NCBI RefSeq assembly: GCF_003426775.1
Contig: NZ_QJUG01000026.1
Coordinates: 1 to 53,062, forward strand
DNA from: Allorhizocola rhizosphaerae
Lineage (GTDB): Bacteria; Actinomycetota; Actinomycetes; Mycobacteriales; Micromonosporaceae
Direction: 5' to 3'
Length of the DNA: 53,062 bases
The notes beneath the pieces were generated by a model that was given only the letters and a program-made list of their open reading frames with translations, was not told the DNA's origin and ran no database searches. Each line of letters begins with the position of its first letter. Within the stretch, counting starts at the first letter, position 1. Made by a program: the position numbers and the translations under genes. Shown piece after piece: positions 26,128 through 34,607 of the stretch.

Positions 26128-26363
26128 ACGCGTACGTCAACGGCAGCGGTGGGCGCGAGGATGGCATGCCCGGTCGTCCGTACCGACCGGTTGAATTCCG
26201 GCTCGTGGGGTCGCGGGCCTCGGTGGCGGCCTATCTGCGGATGCTGGAGCGCTTCTTCTCCCTCACTGGAGTGTCCGAACCCGAACCCGCTCCGGACGAC
26301 AAGGTGCGCGTGTACGGCACCATGCATCGCCCTTACCGGCTGACAGGAGGTGAACCTCTTTGA
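26124..26363 (+). CDS. Small AICE protein between tra and spdB
   Basis: 79 residues, coupled at both ends: its ATG overlaps the tra stop (ATGA) and its stop overlaps the TTG of the next gene. The middle YRPVEFRLVGSRASVAAYLRMLERFF looks like a strand-helix unit; the ends are loose and proline/glycine-rich. No family recognised. Translational coupling with the transfer genes suggests an accessory role in spread. Confidence 0.65.
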   Translation: MNAYVNGSGGREDGMPGRPYRPVEFRLVGSRASVAAYLRMLERFFSLTGVSEPEPAPDDKVRVYGTMHRPYRLTGGEPL

Positions 26364-27193
26364 GCCACAACGATTCCAGTGACACCGATGCCAGGGTGGA
26401 AAGGTGGATGCGTATCGGCGAAACGAGTGTCTTGATCCTGATCCTGTTGATCACGTTCGTGTCGGCTGGTCGGGCCTCGTTCACGCACGTGCACGACTGG
26501 ACGATGCGCAATAGCCCACCGGGAACTGGCGATTGGTTTGGCTGGACCAACGCCGTGATCTCAGAGCTCATCCCGATCGCGGCGATGCTGGTAATGCGCC
26601 GACGTAGACGCGAACAGCAGTCCATCGCCTATCCGGTGCTCTTGCTGATCGCCTCGCTGGCTCTTTCCATCACCGCACAGTTGGCGGTCGCCAAGCCTGG
26701 ACTGTCGGGCGGCGTGGTCGCGGTCATTCCGGCACTGGCGTTCGCCGCGCTGGCCAAGCTGGTGTTCGGTAAACCCCCGAAACGCAAACGGCAACGGGGC
26801 GCGTCCGTCACGGTGCCTACCGCTGATGCGACACCAGTTGTCGCGGCGTCGGTGAAGGATGTGCAGCTAGAGGTATCCGTCCAGGACCGTCCCGAGGCAA
26901 GCCGTGTTCCATCGTCCGCTCAGGACGATCAAACCGACAACCCTCCGGCCCCGAAGCTGTGGCCTACACCGCCTCTGCCGCTCCAGCTGCTTGACGCGGC
27001 CCAACGCGCCGCCGACCAACACTTAGCCGAGACCGGTCGCGTGATCTCCCGCGACGAGCTACAGAAGATCCTCCGAGTTTCGAATGCCACGACCGGTGAG
27101 GTCATGCGTGCGCTTGACCTGCGCGACGCGCCCCTGCAACTGGCCACGACACCGGCCGCGATATCCCCGCTGACCGGCAAACCACTGCTCTAA
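26360..27193 (+). CDS. SpdB-like DUF2637 membrane protein
   Basis: 277 residues. TTG start with AGGAGG nine bases upstream, which settles it. Four hydrophobic segments at about residues 18-150 (TSVLILILLITFVSAGRA, NAVISELIPIAAMLVM, YPVLLLIASLALSITAQLAV, GGVVAVIPALAFAALAKLVF) form the DUF2637 module found in Spd (spread) proteins of actinomycete plasmids, which help DNA move along the mycelium. The C-terminal 120 residues are cytoplasmic, basic then proline-rich, ending in a helix-turn-helix-like RVISRDELQKILRVSNATTGEVMRAL, possibly DNA-binding. Confidence 0.82.
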   Translation: MSHNDSSDTDARVERWMRIGETSVLILILLITFVSAGRASFTHVHDWTMRNSPPGTGDWFGWTNAVISELIPIAAMLVMRRRRREQQSIAYPVLLLIASLALSITAQLAVAKPGLSGGVVAVIPALAFAALAKLVFGKPPKRKRQRGASVTVPTADATPVVAASVKDVQLEVSVQDRPEASRVPSSAQDDQTDNPPAPKLWPTPPLPLQLLDAAQRAADQHLAETGRVISRDELQKILRVSNATTGEVMRALDLRDAPLQLATTPAAISPLTGKPLL

Positions 27194-27241
27194 CCCCAAC
27201 CCCGTTTCACCTGCCCGGACAGCCTCGAAAGGAGGTGCCCT

Positions 27242-28768
27242 ATGTTTCGTGCGCCCGAAAACAGCCCGGTCCACGTCGACGCCGACGAGCGCTTGACGCG
27301 TGGGCTCCTTCAGGAGCTGTCCGGGCTCCCGCTCGTCGACGTCCCCGGCGACCCTGACGGGCTGCTGGCCCGCGCGGCCCGACCGGACCTCGGTGGCTGG
27401 CTCGCCCACGCGGCCCGTGCTCGGGGTTGCGCGCATCCTGTCCGATTGCGCGGTGAGGTACTGACCGTGCAGGCGTCGACAGGTGTCGTGTTGCAGCGGT
27501 TCAACACCGACGACCTGCCCGACAAGGTCCTGTATAAGCCTTGCGGCACAAGGCTTGCCTCCCGTTGCCCAGCGTGCGCCGAGGTCTACCGCTGGGACAC
27601 TTACCAGCTCGTGAAAGCTGGCCTGGCGGGAGGTAAGGGCGTGCCGGAAACGGTTGCGACGCATCCGGCCGTGTTCGCTACCTTCACCGCCCCGTCGTTC
27701 GGGCTGGTGCACACCCGCGACGCGCGCTCCCCGAAGCCGTGCCGGCCACGTCGCGACCGGCCCGTCTGCCCGCACGGAAAACCCTTGTCGTGTATGGCGT
27801 TGCACGCCGAGAACGATCCGCGCTTGGGCCAGCCGCTGTGCCTGGACTGCTACGACCACACCCATCACGTCGTGTGGAACCACCTGGTCGGCAAGCTGTG
27901 GGACCGGACCATGCTCCGCCTGCGCCGCGCGACGGGTGCCACAGGAGCCGGGCCTATCCGGCTGCGGTTCGCCAAGGTCGCCGAATACCAGCGACGCGGC
28001 GTCGTCCACCTGCACGCGCTGATCCGCATCGACGGGCACGACCCCAACGACCCGGACGCGTTCCTACCGCCTCCCGTGGCGGTCGCGCCGGACGGCTCCA
28101 CGATCCCGCTTTACAGCGCCGCACGCCTCGCTGAGACGGTCAAGACGGTGGCGGCCGAACTCGCGCTGCGAACCCAAGCGCACCCGGCCAACGCGGACGG
28201 CTGGGTGATCGCCTGGGGCCACAAAGGCATTGACGCCAAAGTCGTACGCACCGGGCTGCCCGGTGGCGAACTGACCGAACAGCACGTCGCCGGATACCTG
28301 GCCAAATACGCCACCAAGGCTACCGAGGTCTGCGGCGTTACCGCTGGGCGGATCACGTCCGAAACCATTGCTGCGTATGGGGATCGCGCACGGCACACGA
28401 ACCGATTGATCCTCGCGAGCTGGGATCTTGGCGCCTACGTGGAGTGGATGGGGCTGCGGCGTTGGGCACACCGGCTCGGCTTCGCGGGCCACTTCTCGAC
28501 GAAGAGCCGCCGCTACAGCACAACGCTTACCGCACTGCGGCGGGCGCGGCGCCCACAGAACCGTATCCAGGTCACCGCGATCGACGAACAGGACCCGGCC
28601 GAGCTGACCGAAGACCTCCACGACGACGAGACCACCCTCGTCATCAATCACTGGCAGTACGTCGGAAACGGTTGGCAGACAACAGGAGATGCAGCCTTGG
28701 CCGCGATGGCCGCTGATGCTGCGCGGCAGAGACGCCCGGCTTCGAGCGCGGGAACCAATCAAACCTAG
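27242..28768 (+). CDS. HUH-type replication initiator (RepSA-like)
   Basis: 508 residues; AAAGGAGG precedes the ATG at 27242. Rolling-circle signature: the HUH metal motif VVHLHALIRID (H256, H258) and a downstream GYLAKYATKA with tyrosines at 352 and 356 as nicking candidates. The N-terminal half has cysteine clusters (CGTRLASRCPAC at 101-112; CPHGKPLSC and CLDCYDH further on), probably zinc-binding. RepSA of pSAM2 starts autonomous replication of excised elements before transfer. It is followed 18 bases later by xis, giving the classic rep-xis-int order. Confidence 0.88.
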   Translation: MFRAPENSPVHVDADERLTRGLLQELSGLPLVDVPGDPDGLLARAARPDLGGWLAHAARARGCAHPVRLRGEVLTVQASTGVVLQRFNTDDLPDKVLYKPCGTRLASRCPACAEVYRWDTYQLVKAGLAGGKGVPETVATHPAVFATFTAPSFGLVHTRDARSPKPCRPRRDRPVCPHGKPLSCMALHAENDPRLGQPLCLDCYDHTHHVVWNHLVGKLWDRTMLRLRRATGATGAGPIRLRFAKVAEYQRRGVVHLHALIRIDGHDPNDPDAFLPPPVAVAPDGSTIPLYSAARLAETVKTVAAELALRTQAHPANADGWVIAWGHKGIDAKVVRTGLPGGELTEQHVAGYLAKYATKATEVCGVTAGRITSETIAAYGDRARHTNRLILASWDLGAYVEWMGLRRWAHRLGFAGHFSTKSRRYSTTLTALRRARRPQNRIQVTAIDEQDPAELTEDLHDDETTLVINHWQYVGNGWQTTGDAALAAMAADAARQRRPASSAGTNQT

Positions 28769-28786
28769 GGAGGAAGAGAGTCCACG

Positions 28787-28975
28787 GTGGACGATGAGCT
28801 TCTGACAGTGCCGGAAGTGCTCGCCGAACTGCGGGGAGTGTCGAAGAGGACGTTCTACCGCTGGCGGGAGCTCGGCCGTGCACCACGTTGTTTCCGGTTG
28901 CCCAACGGAGAACTTCGCGTCTCCAAGGGTGACCTGAAGGTGTGGCTTGAGAAGCATCGCGAGGTGGCGGTGTGA
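28787..28975 (+). CDS. xis: Excisionase (MerR-like HTH)
   Basis: 62 residues from a GTG. A single winged helix-turn-helix: LLTVPEVLAELRGVSKRTFYRWRELG then RLPNGELRVSKGDLKVWLEKH, the standard small excisionase fold that bends att DNA to favour excision. The stop overlaps the integrase start (GTGA), as in pSAM2. Confidence 0.9.
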   Translation: MDDELLTVPEVLAELRGVSKRTFYRWRELGRAPRCFRLPNGELRVSKGDLKVWLEKHREVAV

Positions 28976-30429
28976 AGAGCTACGACGTCAAGATCTGGAA
29001 CATCCAGGTCAACCGGCTGACCAAGGGTAAGTCGTACACGGTGCGGTGGAAGGTGGCAAAGGTGCCACCTTTCTCGCGCACCTTCGTGACGCGTCCGTTG
29101 GCCGACAACTTCCGGTCGGATCTGAAGCAGGCGATTAACGCGGGCGAGCCTTTCGATACCGAGACGGGATTGCCGGATTCGCTTGTGGAGGAGCCGAAAG
29201 AGGAGGCTTTGACGTGGCTCGACTTCGCGATGACCTACGTGAAGATGAAATGGCCGGGCGCGGCCGCGAAGAGCCGGACGAGCATGGTCGACGCCTTGGC
29301 AACGGTAACTCCGGCGCTGTGTGAGGAGGTGCCGGGCCGGCCGGAGGATGAGCTCTTGCGAGATGCGTTGCGGGATTACCTATTGCCTCCGGATCGGCGC
29401 GAGCGGGAGCGGCCGGAGGAGATTCAATGCGCGGTGGCGTGGCTGGAGTGCAACTCTGTGGCGCTCTCGCGCCTGGCGGAACCCGCGATTGTACGGGCAG
29501 GGCTGGACGCAATCGGGCTGAAGATGGATGGCAAGCCGGCCGCGGTGACCACGATGCGGCGCAAGCGTTCCGTGTTCTTCAACGTGCTTCAGTACGCGGT
29601 TGAGCTTGAGTTGCTGGACTACAACCCGATCGACAAGCTTCGGGTCAGGTCGCGCCGGTCCAAAGTGGTCACTGTAGTTGATCGTCGTGTGGTCGTGAAC
29701 CCGAAGCAGGCGCGCCAGCTGCTGGCGGCTGTGACCTACATCGGTGAGCGGGGCCGTGGTCCACGGATGCGGGCGTTCTTCGCATGCCTGTACTTCGCTG
29801 CACTGCGGCCAGGTGAAGCGCTTGGACTCCGCGCGCAAGACTGCAACTTGCCCGAGGTGTGCGAGGCGTGCGGGCTTGACCTAACGCACGACTTCAACCG
29901 GACGCCGGTCAACGGCTGTGAGCACGAGCAGGTCAAGCACGCATGGGGCCTGCTCAGCCTGGAGAAGAACCGTCCGGCTGCGGGCAAGCGTTGGACCGAC
30001 AGCGGTCAGGCGCACGACGAGCGGGCGCTCAAGCACCGTGGGGAAGAGGAGCCGCGGCCGGTTCCGATCCCACCTGAACTCGTGGGCATCCTCCGGGAGC
30101 ACATCCGGACCTACGGCGTCGGTGAGGACGGGCGGATCTTCTCCAGCCGCAAGGGCAACGTTATCGGCTCGGCGGCGTACTCGAAGGTGTGGCGTGAGGC
30201 GCGAGCGGTCGGGCTGTCTCCCGCTCAGGCAGCGTCTCCGCTTGCCGGGCGCCCGTACGACTTGCGTCACGCGGGCGTCTCGCTCTGGCTCAATGCAGGC
30301 GTCCCAGCTCCCGAGGTCGCGGAGCGAGCGGGCCACTCCGTCGACGTGCTTCTGAAGGTGTACGCCAAATGCATCGATGGCCAAGCCGACGTCGTGAACC
30401 AACGGATCGAGGCGGCTCTCTCGGCCTGA
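28972..30429 (+). CDS. int: Tyrosine site-specific integrase
   Basis: 485 residues; GTG overlaps the xis stop. Catalytic residues are all visible: R279 in ALRPGEALG, RH at 432-433 in PYDLRHAGVSLWL, H455 in RAGHSV and nucleophile Y464 in LLKVYAKCID. An insert with CNLPEVCEAC...CEH (about 291-318) forms a zinc-ribbon-like element between the first and second catalytic boxes, seen in AICE integrases. The gene lies 213 bases from attR, in the right place to act on the tRNA-Arg att site. Followed by a strong terminator. Confidence 0.95.
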   Translation: MKSYDVKIWNIQVNRLTKGKSYTVRWKVAKVPPFSRTFVTRPLADNFRSDLKQAINAGEPFDTETGLPDSLVEEPKEEALTWLDFAMTYVKMKWPGAAAKSRTSMVDALATVTPALCEEVPGRPEDELLRDALRDYLLPPDRRERERPEEIQCAVAWLECNSVALSRLAEPAIVRAGLDAIGLKMDGKPAAVTTMRRKRSVFFNVLQYAVELELLDYNPIDKLRVRSRRSKVVTVVDRRVVVNPKQARQLLAAVTYIGERGRGPRMRAFFACLYFAALRPGEALGLRAQDCNLPEVCEACGLDLTHDFNRTPVNGCEHEQVKHAWGLLSLEKNRPAAGKRWTDSGQAHDERALKHRGEEEPRPVPIPPELVGILREHIRTYGVGEDGRIFSSRKGNVIGSAAYSKVWREARAVGLSPAQAASPLAGRPYDLRHAGVSLWLNAGVPAPEVAERAGHSVDVLLKVYAKCIDGQADVVNQRIEAALSA

Positions 30430-30441
30430 CTTGCGATCATC

Positions 30442-30480
30442 AGAGCCGGTCCTGTGTCATTGCACAGACCGGCTCTTTGC
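30442..30480 (+). terminator. Intrinsic terminator after int
   Basis: AGAGCCGGTC (30442-30451) pairs perfectly with GACCGGCTCT (30467-30476), with CTGTG/CACAG extending the stem inside, followed by a short T run. It ends the rightward transcript before the tRNA gene, which is read from the other strand. Confidence 0.85.
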
Positions 30481-30492
30481 TGTGTGCGACCA

Positions 30493-30642
30493 GGCAAAAC
30501 AGCCCCAAGATCATTGCACGTATTTTGCGCGACTGGCGACAACTGCCCGCCGATCATGGCGTTCGGTGGCATCTGGTGGCACTGGCGTTCTAATTGCTCT
30601 TGGTGCATGTGCCCAGCAAGGGGGCTGTTTCGCCTGATCAAC
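30493..30642 (+). repeat. Right copy of the attP-flanking arm region
   Basis: Aligns with 14,583-14,730 in the same order (AGATCATT motif, GCGACTGGCGACAA, TGGTGGCACTGGCGTTCTAA, GGTGCATGTGCCCAGC), ending at the att core. Likely integrase arm-binding DNA. The 26-base stretch 30505-30530 recurs imperfectly at 12013-12038, 12952-12977 and 14595-14620. Confidence 0.75.
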
Positions 30643-30691
30643 TGGTGGCCCTGGCAGGATTCGAACCTGCGACGCACGGTTTAGGAAACCG
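30643..30691 (-). other. attR: 49-bp core within the intact tRNA-Arg gene
   Basis: Identical to 14,731-14,779. The element restores the 3' half of the tRNA, so the gene stays whole. The core ends at tRNA position 28; the next base (30692, position 27) differs from the left copy. Confidence 0.93.
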
Positions 30692-30718
30692 ACGCTCTAT
30701 CCCCTGAGCTACAGGGCC
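30643..30718 (-). tRNA. tRNA-Arg (anticodon CCU)
   Basis: 76 bases including an encoded CCA. The acceptor GGCCCTG pairs fully with CAGGGCC; D arm GCTC...GAGC, anticodon loop TTCCTAA (CCT at 34-36) and T arm GCAGG-TTCGAAT-CCTGC are all regular. The only blemish is a T27-T43 mismatch at the outer anticodon-stem pair, exactly at the att core edge. It reads the rare codon AGG in this GC-rich genome. Host site of the AICE. Confidence 0.95.
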
Positions 30719-30739
30719 CGGCCTGTGCAGCTTACTAGC

Positions 30740-31168
30740 CTATCGGTTTGGCCGTAGCGTCCAGGTCACCGTCATCTCGCCCGTGGACACTCCCTCGGCA
30801 TTGACCAGCGTAATGGCCACGTCAAACTCCGGGCGCTGCCCTGCGTCGAGCTCGGCTACGACCTCTGCGGGCGGGCGGGAGAGGGTGGCGCTGGCGGTCA
30901 TGGCGCCCATGGCCAGTTTGGAGTACCCGATCTGCGCCCGCACCGCAAGCGGCGTCACCCGCCCGAGATGCTCGCCGAAGGCGGCGATCACGATTGCGCC
31001 GGATGCCGACTCGCCAAGCGTGAACATTGCCCCTGCATGCGGCCCGCCCACGTGGTTGTGCAGCGCGGGCTGGTCCGGCAGCACGGCGACGGCCGACTCG
31101 GCCGTGACCGACGTGAACTCGATCCCGAGTGTGCGCGCGAACGGGACGATGTCCAGCAGTGGCGTCAT
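30740..31168 (-). CDS. Hotdog-fold thioesterase family (DUF4442/PaaI-like)
   Basis: 142 residues. NHVGGPHAGAMFTLGESASGAIVIA is the hotdog active-site helix region (general-base position in the HVGGPHAGA loop), followed by PLAVRAQIGYSKLAMGAMTASATL strands. It probably hydrolyses an acyl-thioester, substrate unknown. The ATG at 31168 has TAACGT eight bases upstream (31177-31182) and no Shine-Dalgarno, a leaderless-type start; a much longer upstream frame is a shadow of the ABC gene. Confidence 0.8.
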   Translation of the reverse strand: MTPLLDIVPFARTLGIEFTSVTAESAVAVLPDQPALHNHVGGPHAGAMFTLGESASGAIVIAAFGEHLGRVTPLAVRAQIGYSKLAMGAMTASATLSRPPAEVVAELDAGQRPEFDVAITLVNAEGVSTGEMTVTWTLRPNR

Positions 31169-31197
31169 GCCCACGGACGTTACTCCCCGGTAACGTC

Positions 31198-32511
31198 TCA
31201 GCGCCACCCTACGTCGATCCGGTCCCCGCGGTCGTCGAAGAAGTGCAGCGCCTCCATGCGCACCGCAACCGCCAGCGGATGCCCCGGCCCAACCTGCGGG
31301 TACGGCGCCAACCGCACCGCGAGCTCGGCCGCCCGCCGGTGGTGCCGGCCCGGATCGGACAGCACGCTCTCGCGTTGCCCCGACCGCTCCGCCAGCGCCG
31401 TGCCCGGATTGTGCGCGTTGGCCCGCCCCTTGAGCCTGCTGACGACGTTGCCCAACCGGCGCAGCCCGCGCGCACCGGGCTCCTCGATCTCCGCCGCCGC
31501 CCGCCCGACCTCGTCCACCACGACCGCTGTCGCGCCGATGTCGACGAACGCCAGCGACTCGTGCCCATGGTGTTCCAGATATCTGATCCGCCCGTGCAGC
31601 ACGTCTCCGGGGTGGTCGGGGGCGACCGGCATGAGCGCCTCCGCCCGTACCCCGATAACGATCCGCTCCCCATGAAAATGGGAGACCGCCCGCGCCCGGA
31701 TGTCGTTCCACTGTAGATAAAGCGACTGCTCGCCCAGGTTCAGCTGCACATACCGATCGAGGTGGACATAGACCGAGGCCTCAAGCAGGTTCATCCGCGG
31801 GCTGCCGAGGAAGGCCGCGACATACAGCGTCGCCGGTTTTCCATAAACCTGTGTGGGGGTACCCACATCCTGCAGCACACCTTTTCGCATGATGGCCACC
31901 CGGTCGGCCATGGTCAGCGCCTCGGCCTGATCGTGTGTCACATAGATGGTGCTGACACCCAACTCCCGCACCAGACCGGAGATCTCCGCGCGCAGCTCGG
32001 CCCGCAACCCGCTGTCGAGATTGGACAGCGGCTCGTCCATCAGGAACAGGCCGGGCCGGCGCACGATCGCCCGCCCCATCGCCACGCGCTGCCGCTGCCC
32101 ACCGGACAGCTGGTTGGGCCTGCGGCCGAGCACATCGCCGATGCCGAGCGCGCTCGCCACATCCGCGACCCGCTCCGACCTCGGCGCCGGCTCCACACCG
32201 GACAGTCGCAGCGGGAAGCCGATGTTTTCGCCGACGGTCATGTGCGGGTACAGCGCAAAATCCTGGAAGACCATGGCGATTCCACGGTCGCGCGGAGGCA
32301 GCTCGTTGGCTAACTGACCGTTCAGGACGATCGCTCCCGTGGTGGGGTCTTCGAGGCCCGCCACCATGCGCAGCACGGTCGACTTCCCGCAGCCGGAGGG
32401 CCCGAGCAGGACCATGAATTCTCCGTCGGCCACATCCAGGCTGACGTTGTCGACAGCAACGGTCCCGTCGGGGAAGACCTTGGTGACGTCTTTGAGCGCG
32501 ACGGTGGTCAC
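31198..32511 (-). CDS. MsmK/UgpC-type ABC transporter ATPase, orphan
   Basis: 437 residues. Walker A GPSGCGKST (about 38-46), Q-loop VFQDFALYPHMTV, signature LSGGQRQRVAMGRA, Walker B LFLMDEPLSNLD and switch H in VTHDQAEALTMAD are all intact, with a C-terminal MOBE/TOBE region (NLLEASVYVH, IGVRAEALMPV). It powers sugar import with CUT1 permeases. No permease or binding protein is adjacent, so it may serve several systems like MsiK. The C-terminal half is about 60 residues longer than usual because of an Arg/Ala-rich insert (ERSGQRESVLSDPGRH). Start GTG 32511 has GGAGGGA four bases before it. Confidence 0.87.
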   Translation of the reverse strand: MTTVALKDVTKVFPDGTVAVDNVSLDVADGEFMVLLGPSGCGKSTVLRMVAGLEDPTTGAIVLNGQLANELPPRDRGIAMVFQDFALYPHMTVGENIGFPLRLSGVEPAPRSERVADVASALGIGDVLGRRPNQLSGGQRQRVAMGRAIVRRPGLFLMDEPLSNLDSGLRAELRAEISGLVRELGVSTIYVTHDQAEALTMADRVAIMRKGVLQDVGTPTQVYGKPATLYVAAFLGSPRMNLLEASVYVHLDRYVQLNLGEQSLYLQWNDIRARAVSHFHGERIVIGVRAEALMPVAPDHPGDVLHGRIRYLEHHGHESLAFVDIGATAVVVDEVGRAAAEIEEPGARGLRRLGNVVSRLKGRANAHNPGTALAERSGQRESVLSDPGRHHRRAAELAVRLAPYPQVGPGHPLAVAVRMEALHFFDDRGDRIDVGWR

Positions 32512-32629
32512 ACCGTCTCCCTCCAGCAGAAATGACTTAAGGCTTGAATTCGTCACTTTGGCGAAACAAAGCCCCTACTGCCAATCGGGTGAACGTGCCA
32601 TGTTCGGCCAGTGACACCGCCATTACGTT

Positions 32630-33302
32630 GTGAGGAGGTTCGTCCGCTCTAAGTCGGACATAAAGTCCACCTCCGCGCAGCCGAACGGCGAGATGTCGAC
32701 GGCCGAAAAGCGTACGCCCGATTCAGAGATAGCCGTCTCCATGCCTCGCTCGAAATAGTCCTCATCGGCGCATCGATCCAGCGCTCGGCGAGGATGGCAC
32801 GATCGCCCGGCGCGACATAGTTGATACCAACCGCTTCGCCCAGCCCTTCGACCACCTGTTTCGACAACTCCTTGATGTAGCCGTCTCCGTCGACCGTGTA
32901 TTTCACCTCCTCCTCGCCGACCTTCGCGGTGTTCACGGCGACAACGTACCGATCGAACCGCAGCGCGCTCAGCAGCTGCGGCACGAAAACGACATCGCCG
33001 TGCAGCCGCAGCACCTGCCCGGCGGCGCCAGCCGCGACGCCCTCAGCAGGCTCTTCGCCGTATTCGTCTGATCGAAGATCTCGTTGTGGACGAACGTGGC
33101 CTCGGCCCCGGCGGCCTCCAGGATCACCTTCAGCTTTACCCGACCACGACCATGATGTGCAGCGATGGGCCGAAATGGGTGCGCGGGTTGTGCAGCTGAA
33201 GGCGCAGAATAGTTCGCCCGTCGGCAAGCCGGGTCAGCGGTTTCGGGTGCGGGCGCCCGAGCCGCGTCCCGAGCCCGGCCGCCAGGATCACCACGTTGCA
33301 CA
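32630..33302 (-). pseudogene. Decayed LicC-like sugar/choline-phosphate cytidylyltransferase
   Basis: Pieces of one protein are spread over three frames. VVILAAGLGTRLGRPHPKPL (nucleotide-binding start) is followed by EATFVHNEIFDQTNTAKSLL, then LRLHGDVVFVPQLLSALRF and NTAKVGEEEVKYTVDGDGYI, then DEDYFERGMETAISESG with CAEVDFMSDLERTN at the end. Order and content match the nucleotidyltransferases that activate choline or sugar phosphates for wall polymers. At least three frameshifts, so it is inactive. It shares orientation with the fragments upstream. Confidence 0.75.
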
Positions 33303-33309
33303 TGCCGGC

Positions 33310-34607
33310 CGCCGCCCTTCGGATGAATCGCGTGCAGGCCGCTCGCCTAAAAGACACGCGGCGCACCACCCGCTCCGCAGCATTGCCGTCGTCGAATTGG
33401 CAAAAGCGATCGCGAAAGGCCGTCCGCAGTTCGGCGGTACCGGAGGAGCCTCGCGAAAAGTGGGCGCGTATAAGACCAGTGGGGCCCCGGGGATAGCGGG
33501 CGCGGAGGCGGGCAACGAGCTCGACGTGGCGTTGACGAGCACGTCGTTGCGCGGATAGCCGTGCCGTACTCAAGCGACTCGAAGCGGCACGGATAGGCGC
33601 GCGCCCAGATCTCGGTCGAATACCGGTTCGAGGAAAGGCTGAAATCCCAGCGGTCGCTGCGCTTCAGGAGCCTATCGGGGTCGTCGCGAAAGGCGGCTCG
33701 TCGACTCCCGTGAGTTTGAGCGGCGTGCCATGGTGGGTTTGCACGTGCACCGATCCGGGGCGCTTGACGACTTCGTCTCTGAAATTGGCATTGTCGAATG
33801 TCCACTTTGCCCGTGCGAGAGCACGATAGTAGGCGAAACTATGTGTCACCGCGGCTTCGACGCCTGGCGGGAGGCGGTGCTTCTGGTCCGCGGTCACCGC
33901 CCACACGCTGCGCACGTGCGGGGCCAACGGGCTGCGGCGGCGTGGATCGCGGCCGGATTGTATTCGTAGGCCCGGCCCCAATAGCTGCTGTAAACGGCCA
34001 AGTCCTGCAAGGGAAATCGGCGCTGGAACCAATAGTAGGCGAGCCAGGGAAGACGGAGAATCGTCGAGAGGTGTGGGGTTTCGGGAGGCGGGCCATGCGG
34101 GTGCGCTTGAGGAACCAGTAGGAGCGCCAGGCGCGCCCCGGCTTATCAAGAGATCGCGGATGGCCGGGCGAATACGCCGGTACCGCAATCCAAAATCTTT
34201 TGATCTTTTCAAGAAGGCCTTGCGTACGTTGGCGGGAAGGCGTTCGCGGATGCCGAGGATCGTCGAGCCGTGGTCGACGGCGGCGCGGGCGACGTGCTGG
34301 CGCACGAGCGGGTCTTCGATGCGGCTCAGTGCGAGCTCGTACTGGTCGAAGACTTGGGTGTGCTGAGCGCTCGTGGTGCCGAGGATGTTGCCGTGGCGGC
34401 GCCGGCGGTAGCTGATGCAGACGCGGGGCAGCACGCTGATCCGACGGGCGCGGGCGAGCAGCGGGTAGGTGAACGGGATGTATTCGTACCGGCCGGTGGG
34501 GAAGCGGAGTCCGGTTTCGCGAAGGAAGCCGGCGCGCACGACCTTGTTCCAGGCGGCGACGAAGTTGTTCAGTAGACGCGGGTAATCGTGGATGTGGAAC
34601 GCTTACT
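33310..34607 (-). pseudogene. Decayed glycosyltransferase and CDP-glycerol glycerophosphotransferase
   Basis: From the 5' end: RLLNNFVAAWNKVVRAGFLRETGLRFPTGRYEY, the C-terminal part of a family-2 glycosyltransferase. Then THSFAYYRALARAKWTFDNANF and VHVQTHHGTPLKLTG, the start of a CDP-glycerol glycerophosphotransferase domain. After a frameshift come WDFSLSSNRYSTEIWARAY and PLVLYAPTFREAPP. Such bifunctional proteins build teichoic-acid-like polymers at the membrane. The C-terminal end is missing, the N-terminus stops abruptly at about 34,607, and several frames are mixed. A dead gene. Confidence 0.72.

Larger units (their letters stand above)
14731..30691. mobile_element. Complete pSAM2-type AICE integrated in tRNA-Arg(CCU), about 16 kb
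   Basis: Bounded by identical 49-bp att cores and containing every AICE module in pSAM2-like order. From the right: int and xis (overlapping), HUH replication initiator, SpdB-like membrane protein, FtsK-like translocase, Pra-like activator, and the divergent KorSA-like GntR repressor with PP2C and Pif-like Nudix genes. The left third carries an XRE/TPR regulator, a flavoprotein, a long non-coding stretch and one AT-richer cargo gene. No key residue is missing in int, rep or tra and no gene is broken, so the element may still be mobile. Family is established knowledge; mobility is inference. Confidence 0.93.

Noticed and set aside
30740-31711. 323-residue reverse-strand protein
   Set aside because: Residues before the ATG at 31168 are Gly/Arg/Ala-rich shadow of the ABC gene; the hotdog domain begins at 31168.
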